Origin: Mycolicibacterium sp. YH-1
GTDB taxonomy: Bacteria > Actinomycetota > Actinomycetes > Mycobacteriales > Mycobacteriaceae
Direction of reading: 5' to 3'
DNA length: 64,000 nucleotides
Assembly: GCF_022557175.1 (NCBI RefSeq)
Contig: NZ_CP092915.1
Location: 310,001 to 374,000, forward strand
Made by a program: the position numbers and the translations under genes. Positions 1-10,660 of the stretch are shown piece by piece (the first letter of the stretch is position 1; each line of letters opens with the position of its first letter). The notes under the pieces were generated by a model, which was not told where the DNA came from, made no database searches, and saw only the letters and a list, made by a program, of their open reading frames with translations.

Positions 1-10
1 AAAGCGGGCG

Positions 11-736
11 CTACTCCTCCCAGCGCTCCCGGTAGTAGGCCATCCGCGGCGGATCGGGTGCCACTCCGTAGGCGTCCAGCAGCGCCGCCTCCAGGGTGCC
101 GTCGTCCGGGAAGTTCCACGCCAGCGACATCGTCGCCACCGCCAGGTCCGACCACGGGTCGGCGACGCCGAGGTCGCCGAGGTCGACGTGCCCCGCGCAC
201 GAACCGTCGTCGGCGATCAGTGTGTTGGGCGCGCACGCGTCGCCGTGGCAGACCACGAGGCGGTCTGCGGGCGGTGCGTCGGCCGGAATCCAGGAGGGCC
301 TGCCGAACGGGAACTGCGCCACCGGCAGTGTGTCGTGCATCCTGCGCAGACCGGCGCCGATCGCGCGGGCCGCCGCGACGGGCCGCGCCACCCAGGACGG
401 ATCGACAGCTGAGAGCCCTGGCACCCCCGCCGTGTGCAGCCATCCGGGCCCTGACGAGATCACGCGCGGCACCGCCAGGAAGCGGCCCGCCCAGGTCAGC
501 CGCTGCGCCTCGGTCACCAGCAGGGCGGCGTGCTCATCGGGATAGACCTTCACGAACTCGGCCGTCACCGAACCCGCGGTTCCCACCGAGAACGTCACAC
601 CGCCGAGTTCGTTGAGCCACACGGAACCCACATCGCGACCCGCCGCGATCGTTGTGACGACATCGGGCACGGGGACAGGGGTACTGGGGTAGCTCACCCA
701 AACGACCTTTCCATCGGGACGGTGTTGCGCCCGCAC
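11..736 (-). CDS. Aminoglycoside phosphotransferase-family kinase (Rv3817-like)
   Basis: This 241-residue protein has the APH/choline-kinase fold signature: a catalytic loop reading HGDACAPNTL near residue 164, followed by a DLGDLG metal-binding segment about 20 residues later. The family transfers phosphate from ATP to small hydroxylated molecules, and the substrate here cannot be told from sequence. Position next to the acyltransferase operon matches the M. tuberculosis gene annotated as a possible phosphotransferase. The GTG start at 736 leaves only 13 bases to the divergent acyltransferase start, so the mRNA may be leaderless or a start further inside may be used. Resistance to an aminoglycoside should not be assumed. 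Confidence 0.8.
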   Translation of the reverse strand: MRAQHRPDGKVVWVSYPSTPVPVPDVVTTIAAGRDVGSVWLNELGGVTFSVGTAGSVTAEFVKVYPDEHAALLVTEAQRLTWAGRFLAVPRVISSGPGWLHTAGVPGLSAVDPSWVARPVAAARAIGAGLRRMHDTLPVAQFPFGRPSWIPADAPPADRLVVCHGDACAPNTLIADDGSCAGHVDLGDLGVADPWSDLAVATMSLAWNFPDDGTLEAALLDAYGVAPDPPRMAYYRERWEE

Positions 737-749
737 TAGGCTGGACCAC

Positions 750-1532
750 GTGGAACCTGTCTACGGCACTGCCATCACGGCCGCCCGCCTGGTGTGGCGG
801 CTGCAGGGCCTGAAGTTCACCGTGACGGGTGTGGAGAATCTTCCCGTCACCGGTGGAGCGGTGATCGCCATCAACCACACCAGCTACTTCGACTTCACCT
901 TCGCCGGCCTACCGGCCTTTCGTCAGGGACGCGGCCGCAAGGTTCGCTTCATGGCGAAGAAGGAGGTGTTCGACAACAAGCTGACCGGTCCGATCATGCG
1001 GAGTCTGCGACACATCCCGGTGGATCGCGGCAGCGGCGCGGCGTCGTTCGAGGAGGCGTGCCAGCGGCTCAAGGAGGGCGAGCTGGTCGGCGTCTACCCC
1101 GAGGCGACCATCAGCCGCAGCTTCGAGATCAAGGAGTTCAAGTCGGGTGCGGCGCGGATGGCGATCGCCGCCGACGTGCCGATCATCCCGCACATCGTGT
1201 GGGGCGCTCAGCGCATCTGGACGAAAGGGCATCCACGCAGGATGGGGCGGACGAAGGTGCCGATCTCGATCGCGGTCGGTGAACCGATCTATCCGACCCT
1301 TCCCGCCGCCGAACTGACAGCGCTGTTGCACTCGCGCATGCAGCACCTCCTGACGGAGGTGCAGGACGCCTACGGTCGTCATCCGGCGGGTGAGTTCTGG
1401 GTGCCACACCGTCTTGGTGGGGGAGCCCCGACGCTGGCCGAGGCCAATCAGCTCGACGCCGAGGAAGCCGCCGAGAAGGCAGCGAACCGCGCGGAACGAC
1501 CCGAGCCGGGCGGGGCGCCCGGGCAGGTATGA
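750..1532 (+). CDS. PlsC-type 1-acyl-glycerol-3-phosphate acyltransferase-like protein (first of two)
   Basis: This 260-residue protein has the acyltransferase HX4D motif NHTSYFD (H43, D48) and the downstream VYPEATIS block that helps bind the phosphate of the acceptor. The family acylates lysophosphatidate or similar lipids at the membrane. The GTG start is supported by the paralogue downstream, which begins with the same MEP-(V/I)-(Y/F) residues. The stop lies two bases before the start of the second copy, so the two are co-transcribed. As I recall, M. tuberculosis has three such genes here (Rv3814c to Rv3816c), while this window has two. The precise substrate is unknown. Confidence 0.88.
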   Translation: MEPVYGTAITAARLVWRLQGLKFTVTGVENLPVTGGAVIAINHTSYFDFTFAGLPAFRQGRGRKVRFMAKKEVFDNKLTGPIMRSLRHIPVDRGSGAASFEEACQRLKEGELVGVYPEATISRSFEIKEFKSGAARMAIAADVPIIPHIVWGAQRIWTKGHPRRMGRTKVPISIAVGEPIYPTLPAAELTALLHSRMQHLLTEVQDAYGRHPAGEFWVPHRLGGGAPTLAEANQLDAEEAAEKAANRAERPEPGGAPGQV

Positions 1533-1533
1533 C

Positions 1534-2280
1534 ATGGAACCGATCTTCCGCAGCCTGGAGATCGCGGGTAGAACGGCGGTGCGAGTCACCGGTACCCGCA
1601 TCACCTACCACGGTTTGGAGAACATCCCCGCGGTTGGCGGAGCGGTGGCTGCCATCAACCACACGAGTTATGTCGACTTCCTCCCCGCGGCATTGGCTGC
1701 CATGTACCGCAAGCGGCGGATGCGTTTCATGATCAAGGCCGAGATGGCTGACGTGAAGGCGGTTGACTTCCTGATCAAGCACACTCAGGCCATTCCCGTC
1801 GACCGGCGCGCGGGTGGCGATTCCTACCCCATCGCCGTCGAGCGATTACAAGCCGGCGAACTCGTCGGCGTCTACCCGGAGGCAACCATCAGCCGCAGCT
1901 TCGAACTCAAGGAGTTCAAGACAGGTGCCGCACGCATGGCCAAGGAGGCCGACGTGCCGATCATCCCGATGATCGTGTGGGGCGCTCAGCGCATCTGGAC
2001 CAAGGACAATCCGAAGAGCCTGGGCCGCAACAAGTTTCCGATCACCGTGTCGGTGGGTGCCCCGATGGCCGCCACCGGCCCCGTCGAGACGGTCATGGAC
2101 GATCTGCGCGCCGAGATGAATGATCTTCTCTATCGCGCGCAAGACGACTACGAGCATCCGCAAGGTGCCCCCTGGGTGCCGCGCCGGCTCGGCGGCGGTG
2201 CGCCGACCCTCGAGGAGGCACGTGCGCTCGAGGCGGCGGAACTCGCGGAGCGTGCGCGCAGGCGGACGGGTGGGGCCTAG
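1534..2280 (+). CDS. PlsC-type acyltransferase (second of two, paralogue of the gene at 750)
   Basis: This 248-residue protein is clearly similar to its upstream neighbour along its whole length. Shared segments include NHTSYVD (H43, D48), VYPEATISRSFE, IVWGAQRIWTK and the C-terminal RLGGGAPTLEEA stretch. I chose the ATG at 1534, just after the upstream stop, because it gives the same N-terminus as the paralogue; longer in-frame starts would lie inside the first gene. The tandem pair looks like an old duplication, and the similarity suggests related lipid substrates. The stop codon shares one base with the next start, so translation is probably coupled to the HAD gene. Confidence 0.88.
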   Translation: MEPIFRSLEIAGRTAVRVTGTRITYHGLENIPAVGGAVAAINHTSYVDFLPAALAAMYRKRRMRFMIKAEMADVKAVDFLIKHTQAIPVDRRAGGDSYPIAVERLQAGELVGVYPEATISRSFELKEFKTGAARMAKEADVPIIPMIVWGAQRIWTKDNPKSLGRNKFPITVSVGAPMAATGPVETVMDDLRAEMNDLLYRAQDDYEHPQGAPWVPRRLGGGAPTLEEARALEAAELAERARRRTGGA

Positions 2281-3092
2281 TGCTTCCCGCACTGATAGCC
2301 ACCGATGTCGATGGCACGCTGCTCGATAACGACGAGAACGTCACACCCCGCACCCGGGCCGCGGTATGGGCGGCGGTGAACGCGGGCACGCAGTTCGTGC
2401 TCGCCACCGGTAGACCTCCGCGCTGGATCGCCCAGGTGGTCGACGGGCTGGGTTTCGCACCTATCGCGGTGTGCGCCAACGGCTCCGTGATCTACGACTC
2501 GGCTACCGACCGCATCATCTCGGCCCGCACGCTGTCGACGGACCAGCTCGGTGAGCTGGCCGAACTGGCGACCCGGCTGATCCCCACCGCAGGACTGGCC
2601 GTCGAGCGGGTGGGACGAAGTGCCCACGACGCTGCGACGCCGCAGTTCGTCTCCTCGCCCGGTTACGAGCACGCCTGGCTCAACCCCGACAACACCGAGG
2701 TGTCGTTGCAGGACCTGCTGGCCGCACCAGCGGTCAAGCTCCTCATCCGCCAAGCGGGAGCGGCAAGTGCGGACATGTTGGCGGTGCTGGAGCCCCATGT
2801 GGGGCTGCTCGGCGATCTGACCTACTCGACGAACAACGGCCTCATCGAGGTGGTGCCGCTTGGTATCAGCAAGGCCACCGGCGTCGAGGAGGTGGCACGC
2901 CCGCTGGGCATCACGGCCGAGGATGTGGTGACCTTCGGGGATATGCCCAATGACATACCGATGTTGCGCTGGGCGGGACTGGGCGTCGCGATGGGCAACG
3001 CGCATCCGGAGGCGATCGCCGCGGCCGACGAGGTCACGGCGCCCAATACCGACGACGGGCTGGCGCGTGTGCTCGAGCGTTGGTGGCTCTAG
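2280..3092 (+). CDS. HAD-superfamily (Cof-type) phosphatase, Rv3813c-like
   Basis: This 270-residue protein shows the HAD motifs in order: DVDGTLL near residue 9 (nucleophile and acid-base aspartates), ATGRPP around residue 42, a lysine in the KATGVEE region, and GDMPND with GVAMGNAHPEA near the C-terminus. This is the Cof/type IIB subfamily, which dephosphorylates sugar phosphates, nucleotides or cofactors. The GTG start overlaps the acyltransferase stop by one base, so it is the third gene of that operon. Its stop sits in a CTAG palindrome that also supplies the stop of the convergent amidase gene. Confidence 0.88.
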   Translation: MLPALIATDVDGTLLDNDENVTPRTRAAVWAAVNAGTQFVLATGRPPRWIAQVVDGLGFAPIAVCANGSVIYDSATDRIISARTLSTDQLGELAELATRLIPTAGLAVERVGRSAHDAATPQFVSSPGYEHAWLNPDNTEVSLQDLLAAPAVKLLIRQAGAASADMLAVLEPHVGLLGDLTYSTNNGLIEVVPLGISKATGVEEVARPLGITAEDVVTFGDMPNDIPMLRWAGLGVAMGNAHPEAIAAADEVTAPNTDDGLARVLERWWL

Positions 3093-4708
3093 CTGAAGTA
3101 GTCGATGGGGGTGAAGCGCTCCAGCTGAACGGGTGTGCCGGGGTGGGCCGGGGGCGGGAGTTCGATCGGCACGCCGTCGATCACCCGCGTCACGGTGCCC
3201 TTTTCCCGGTCGAAGTTCAGCGTGCCGTGCGCGAAGTTCTGCACGATCCACAGCGGTTCCTGGATCTCGCCGCTGGTGGGCAGGCCCAGCGCGCCGCGCT
3301 CGAAACCCAGCGAGCCCCACGCGTCGTAGATGGCCCCGGTGACCGGTTCTGCGCCGCTCTCCGGTGACCAGTACATCGCGCCCTTCTGGAAGGTGACGTA
3401 CCGGCTGTTGCCGTCACCGGAGGCCTCCGGCGAGGTGGGGGCCCCGAGAGCGCTCGCGTCGCCACCCATCGCGGACCACTTGGCGTGGATGGCGCCGCCG
3501 CGCAGCGAGTCGACCAGCGAGATGGGTCCGGGTGGGGCGTTGAACCGAGCGGCGGTATCGCGCAGCAGGTCCATCACGGCAAGCGCGGCATTGCCGGGAC
3601 ATTCGGTGTTGCCGACGTCGCGGTGGGTGAAGATGCTGGGCAGCGTCGGCGTGGCCCCCCGCGGGAACGTGGAGAAGCTACCGCCGGCCGATGTCAGCAC
3701 GACGGTGCCCTTGGGGTCCACGTGGTCGAGGCCGAGGCGCCAGCCGAGCAGGCGTCCGGTGGTGCGCAACTGGATCGGTGTGGGCGGCTCGATGGTGAAA
3801 TCGCCCATCATCGCCACACCCCAGGTGTTGGCGTTGAAGCCGCCGGTGTGGGCGCCCTCGACCGGTCGGTTCATACCGCCTGCGCGGCCCTCGAAGACCT
3901 GGCCGTACCTGTCCACCAGTGCGTTGTAGGCGATGTCGCACCAGCCCAGTGTGCGGGTGTGGTACTCGTAGATCGATCGGACGATGCCGGCGGAGTCGCC
4001 CGGGCTGTAGTTGTTACTGCCTGCCGTGTGGTGCACCACGCCCGCGCGAACACTGTTGTCGTACACGGTGTTTCCGCATCGCATCGCCTCGTCGGCACCC
4101 CACTGAGCGCGGCCGATGACGTTGGGCGGTTGGCCGGGGATGGTCGCCGCCGTCGGTGGTTCCCACTGCACGTTGGCTGGTGCGGTGGGCGGGCTGATCA
4201 AGACTGCGTTGAATGTCGGGACCGTCGACTGCTCGACGCTGGCGGGAATGTAGCCGAGCTTCGACTTCGGTGCGCCCGTGGGCTGAGTGCCACTGCGGGG
4301 TGCGTCGACTGGCCGGGTGACGGCGATCTGTACGTGGTTGGTCCGGCCGACGAAGACGGGTTCGGTGCCGTCCTTCGGCGAGTTCTCCTCGCCGACGCCG
4401 TCCAGTGGCTCCGCCTCGTACCACTGTCCCCACGAGCCATCGGGTTGTTGCGCGCGGACCCGGGCCGTCGTGCCGGTGAAGTCGGCCGCGGTGAGCGCGA
4501 CCATCGAGAAGGGGGTGTCTTGGGTGATATCGCGGATGGTCTCGCCGCCGCCGATATCGGTCAGTGGCTTCTCGACGAGCAGCAGTGTGCTGGCCGTGGA
4601 CTGCGATTCATGGTCACCCGGCAGGCCATCTACCGCCCACGGCAGGATGACGACCGTCGCTGCCACGGCAGAGAAGAGCAGCGATGGCACTGCGCGTCTA
4701 CTCAGCAC
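3089..4708 (-). CDS. Secreted PGRP/amidase-domain protein with C-terminal LGFP repeats (Rv3811-like)
   Basis: This is a 539-residue exported protein. The N-terminus is a signal sequence or anchor (residues ~7-28), followed by a linker of about 160 residues. An N-acetylmuramoyl-L-alanine amidase type 2/PGRP domain then runs from ~206 to 390. Candidate zinc ligands are the histidine of VVHHTAG (~226), the histidine of FTHRDV and the cysteine of TECPGN. The C-terminal third contains LGFP-type repeats (SALGAPTS, GALGLPTS), which are linked to cell-wall association in Corynebacteriales. The likely role is cleavage or binding of peptidoglycan stem peptides during wall remodelling. M. tuberculosis has a homologue (csp/Rv3811) at this place next to erp. 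Confidence 0.88.
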   Translation of the reverse strand: MLSRRAVPSLLFSAVAATVVILPWAVDGLPGDHESQSTASTLLLVEKPLTDIGGGETIRDITQDTPFSMVALTAADFTGTTARVRAQQPDGSWGQWYEAEPLDGVGEENSPKDGTEPVFVGRTNHVQIAVTRPVDAPRSGTQPTGAPKSKLGYIPASVEQSTVPTFNAVLISPPTAPANVQWEPPTAATIPGQPPNVIGRAQWGADEAMRCGNTVYDNSVRAGVVHHTAGSNNYSPGDSAGIVRSIYEYHTRTLGWCDIAYNALVDRYGQVFEGRAGGMNRPVEGAHTGGFNANTWGVAMMGDFTIEPPTPIQLRTTGRLLGWRLGLDHVDPKGTVVLTSAGGSFSTFPRGATPTLPSIFTHRDVGNTECPGNAALAVMDLLRDTAARFNAPPGPISLVDSLRGGAIHAKWSAMGGDASALGAPTSPEASGDGNSRYVTFQKGAMYWSPESGAEPVTGAIYDAWGSLGFERGALGLPTSGEIQEPLWIVQNFAHGTLNFDREKGTVTRVIDGVPIELPPPAHPGTPVQLERFTPIDYFS

Positions 4709-4792
4709 GGCCTGATGTTACGTATGTGTCAGTTGTTACCAGAGTTTCGACACGGCCTGGCGGCGCGACAATTCTGTCGGTGCCTTCCTGTA

Positions 4793-4830
4793 ACGGCACC
4801 GCAGAGCCTGTTGGGCCTCTGCGGTGCCGT
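4793..4830 (-). terminator. Strong hairpin downstream of erp
   Basis: A perfect 14-base-pair stem (4793-4806 with 4817-4830) encloses a 10-base loop, starting 13 bases after the erp stop. There is no long T-tract on the minus strand, which is usual for mycobacterial intrinsic terminators. It separates erp from the amidase gene, both on the minus strand. Confidence 0.7.
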
Positions 4831-4842
4831 TTCGCACAGGGT

Positions 4843-5775
4843 CTAGGGGGTGGGAACCGCCGCGGGGGCCGCTGCGGCCGCCGCGGGAGCGGCGTTCTGC
4901 ATCGCCGACGTGATCGCGGGCATCACCATGCCCTTGAGCAGGTCGATCGCCTGGCCGGCGCCGAGCGTCTGCGCGGCACTGGACAGGTCGCCCAGCAGCC
5001 CTCCGCTCGCGGGTGCGGCGGCGGGCATCCCGAGCGACGGGTCGCCGAGGATCGGGTACATGCCGGCCGACGGGTCGAGGCCGATCGGATCGCTGATCGG
5101 GATCTCGCTCGCGCCGGGGATTCCCAGTCCGGTGCTGTTGGAGATCGGCGTGGTCAGTCCCGGCGTGGTGAGCCCGGGGCTGGTCAGCGCTGGGTTCGTC
5201 AGCGCGGGGTTGGCCAGGCCTGCGTCAGTCAGAGACGGGCCCGTCGCCGTCACCGGCGGCACGCTCAGGCCGGGGGTGGTGGCGCTCGGCGTGGTGAGGC
5301 CGGGCGTGGTGAGCCCCGGCGTCGTGAGGCCGGGCGTGGTCAGCCCCGGAGTCGTCAGCCCCGGTGCGGTCAGGCCAGGTGAGGTCAGACCAGGAGCCGT
5401 CAGGCCAGGCGACGTCAGGCTGGGTGCCGTCAGTCCGGGCGAGGTCAGCCCCGGCGAGGTCAGGCCAGGTGCCGTCAGGCCAGGCGAGGTCAGGCCAGGC
5501 GATGTCAGCGATGACGAGGCGCCCGACCCGGTCAGGAGGCCTGTCGGCATGGGCGGCAGGTTGATCCCGAACTGGGACAGGCCCTGGGAAAGGGCCCCCA
5601 ACAGTTCGGTGGGCAGATCTGTGATGAGCGCGGCCTGGACGAACTCACGGTGCTGCGGCTCTGCGGCGTCTTGAGACAGGTCGGACATGGCAACCACTGC
5701 AACTGGACTTGCGACGGCCAGGGCGGCGACTGCGCTCATGGCTGTCGAGAGCTTGCGTCGACGTCGGTTCGGCAC
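4843..5775 (-). CDS. erp: Exported repetitive protein Erp (PirG)
   Basis: This 310-residue protein has a basic N-terminus (MPNRRRRK), a hydrophobic signal segment and an alanine cleavage region, so it is secreted to the cell surface. The central part is a run of PGLTS-type pentapeptides, the hallmark of Erp: about fifteen near-continuous copies, then a spacer, then a few more. The C-terminus is Ala/Pro-rich with a hydrophobic segment (GQAIDLLKGMVMPAI). Erp is a cell-surface protein needed for normal virulence and envelope integrity in pathogens and for colony properties in M. smegmatis. Position divergent from glf agrees with M. tuberculosis. Repeat number varies between species. Confidence 0.95.
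   Translation of the reverse strand: MPNRRRRKLSTAMSAVAALAVASPVAVVAMSDLSQDAAEPQHREFVQAALITDLPTELLGALSQGLSQFGINLPPMPTGLLTGSGASSSLTSPGLTSPGLTAPGLTSPGLTSPGLTAPSLTSPGLTAPGLTSPGLTAPGLTTPGLTTPGLTTPGLTTPGLTTPSATTPGLSVPPVTATGPSLTDAGLANPALTNPALTSPGLTTPGLTTPISNSTGLGIPGASEIPISDPIGLDPSAGMYPILGDPSLGMPAAAPASGGLLGDLSSAAQTLGAGQAIDLLKGMVMPAITSAMQNAAPAAAAAAPAAVPTP
5152..5515 (-). repeat. erp: Pentapeptide-coding (PGLTS-like) tandem repeat in erp
   Basis: Degenerate 15-base units encode PGLT(S/T/A). The longest run is about 5275-5515 and a second short block lies at about 5152-5215. The early units are mainly LTSP/LTAP and the later ones LTTP, which suggests separate local expansions. The repeats also keep the opposite strand open, producing a false 274-codon frame at 4850-5674. 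Confidence 0.85.
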
Positions 5776-5925
5776 GGAAGTCTCCTCAAATATTCGACTA
5801 CGTGTTTTGTGTTAGGTCTTCGGTCCGTCGGTGGTCGTCAGACTCGGGTGCGAATCCGTCAATACCGACCTGGTCGATGGTACGGATGTGACAAGAGTGT
5901 CTGGAGTGACGATGCGGAATCGTGA

Positions 5926-9187
<3,262 letters not shown>

Positions 9188-9191
<4 letters not shown>

Positions 9192-9739
9192 GCCTCGGCG
9201 GCTACACGGCACCGCGGGGCGAGGATGCGGTGCTGGTTGCCGTGCAGCACGGAATCGCTGGCCGCCCAGGCGTTCTCCCGGGCGCGCGGGCACTCTCGCA
9301 CTTCGGCGAGCACAGCGCGGGCTGGGTGGGGGTAGCGCTGCTCGGCGCCCTCGCGCAGCCTCGGCGACGCCGCGCGTGGTTGACGGCTGGGGTCGGCGCG
9401 TTCATCGCGCACGCGGCCGCCGTGGTGATCAAGCGGGTCGTCAAGCGGACCCGCCCAGAGCACCCCGACATCTCGGTGAACGTCGGCACGCCAAGCAAGC
9501 TGAGCTTCCCGTCCGCTCACGCCACCTCCACCACCGCCGCGGCGCTGCTGTTGGCTCGCGCCACGCGGTCGAGACTGCCCCTGCTGGTGGTGCCGCCGAT
9601 GGCGGTGTCCCGCCTGGTGCTCGGGGTGCACTACCCGACCGACGTGCTCACGGGCATGGTGGTCGGCGCCGCCGTTGCCAGCACGGTCGGTGCCGTGGGA
9701 GACCGCGTCGAGAGAACGTCGAAGGAGCCCGGTAAGTGA
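9188..9739 (+). CDS. PAP2-family membrane phosphatase (Rv3807c-like, decaprenyl-phosphoryl-5-phosphoribose phosphatase)
   Basis: This 183-residue protein carries the three PAP2/lipid phosphatase motifs: KRVVKRTRP, SFPSAHATST and SRLVLGVHYPTD. Hydrophobic helices lie between them. In this pathway it is the proposed phosphatase that removes the 5-phosphate from decaprenyl-phosphoryl-5-phosphoribose, the UbiA product, before epimerisation by DprE1/DprE2. The GTG at 9188 overlaps the glfT2 stop by four bases, and the stop overlaps the ubiA GTG in the same way, so the gene is tightly coupled between glfT2 and ubiA. The assignment of substrate comes from the M. tuberculosis order rather than from sequence. 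Confidence 0.9.
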
Positions 9740-10653
9740 GCGAGCAAGCCGCGCCGGTGGTCGGCCCACCCAAGAATCTGTTCAGCGGGATCATCAAGGC
9801 GTTGCGCCCACGCCAGTGGGTGAAGAACCTGCTGGTGCTCGCCGCGCCGTTGGCGGCGTTCGGCGTCGAGGCCTCCTACGACTACCTCGACGTGCTGATC
9901 AAGGTCGGTATCGCGTTCGTGGCGTTCAGCCTCGCGGCGTCGTCCATCTATCTGATCAACGACGCCCGCGATGTCGATGCCGACCGGGAACACCCCACCA
10001 AGCGGTTCCGGCCGATCGCGGCGGGCGTGGTCCCGGTGGGACTGGCCTACACGATGGCCGTGGTGCTGGCGCTGGCATCACTGGCCATCTCGTTCCTCGC
10101 CACGCCCAACCTCGCGATCGTCATGGCGATCTACATCGCGGTTCAGCTGGCCTACTGCTTCGGTCTCAAGCACCAGGCCGTCCTCGACATCTGCATCGTG
10201 TCATCGGGATTCCTGCTGCGCGCCATCGCCGGTGGCGTCGCGGCGGATATCCCACTGTCACAGTGGTTCCTGCTGATGATGGCGTTCGGGTCGCTGTTCA
10301 TGGCGGCGGGCAAGCGCTACGCCGAACTGCAGCTCGCCGAGCGCACCGGCGCCAAGATCCGCAAGTCGCTGGAGAGTTACACGAGCAGCTACCTGCGGTT
10401 CGTCTGGACGTTGTCGGCCACCGCCGTGGTGGTCTGCTACGGCCTGTGGGCGTTCTACCGGGACGGCCCAGCGGGTGGTTCGTGGTTCGCCGTTTCGATG
10501 ATTCCCTTCACCATCGCGATCCTGCGCTACGCCGTCGACGTCGACGGCGGTCAGGCCGGCGAGCCCGAGGAGATCGCGTTCGGCGACCGGGTGCTGCAGC
10601 TGCTCGCAGTGGCGTGGATCGGAACCATCGGTGCTGCAGTCATCTTCAGCTGA
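9736..10653 (+). CDS. ubiA: Decaprenyl-phosphate phosphoribosyltransferase (DPPR synthase)
   Basis: This 305-residue UbiA-superfamily membrane enzyme joins PRPP to decaprenyl phosphate, the first committed step to the arabinose donor decaprenyl-phosphoryl-arabinose. The first aspartate-rich motif starts at residue 75, NDARDVDADREHPTKRFRP, and is preceded by the family segment LRPRQWVKNLLV. The second acidic motif is DVDGGQAGEPEE near residue 272. About eight or nine transmembrane helices are visible. GTG start at 9736, overlapping the PAP2 stop. M. tuberculosis ubiA mutations can raise ethambutol resistance by increasing donor supply, so this gene interacts functionally with the emb genes at 29-39 kb. 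Confidence 0.95.
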   Translation: MSEQAAPVVGPPKNLFSGIIKALRPRQWVKNLLVLAAPLAAFGVEASYDYLDVLIKVGIAFVAFSLAASSIYLINDARDVDADREHPTKRFRPIAAGVVPVGLAYTMAVVLALASLAISFLATPNLAIVMAIYIAVQLAYCFGLKHQAVLDICIVSSGFLLRAIAGGVAADIPLSQWFLLMMAFGSLFMAAGKRYAELQLAERTGAKIRKSLESYTSSYLRFVWTLSATAVVVCYGLWAFYRDGPAGGSWFAVSMIPFTIAILRYAVDVDGGQAGEPEEIAFGDRVLQLLAVAWIGTIGAAVIFS

Positions 10654-10660
10654 CCGGCTG

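Noticed and set aside
11..736. Aminoglycoside resistance from the APH-like proteins at 11-736 and 45423-46166
   Set aside because: The kinase fold is shared by many metabolic enzymes, and no signature ties either protein to an aminoglycoside.
2277..3320. A 347-codon minus-strand frame over the HAD gene
   Set aside because: Antisense to clear HAD motifs, Arg/His-rich, no family features.
3485..4846. A 453-codon plus-strand frame over the amidase gene
   Set aside because: Low-complexity Arg/Gly/Ala composition with no motif, fully antisense to a gene with amidase and LGFP motifs.
4850..5674. A 274-codon frame on the plus strand with PGVV/PGEV repeats
   Set aside because: It is the complement of the erp repeat region; its repeat pattern follows from the PGLTS codons, and erp has the signal peptide and expected position.
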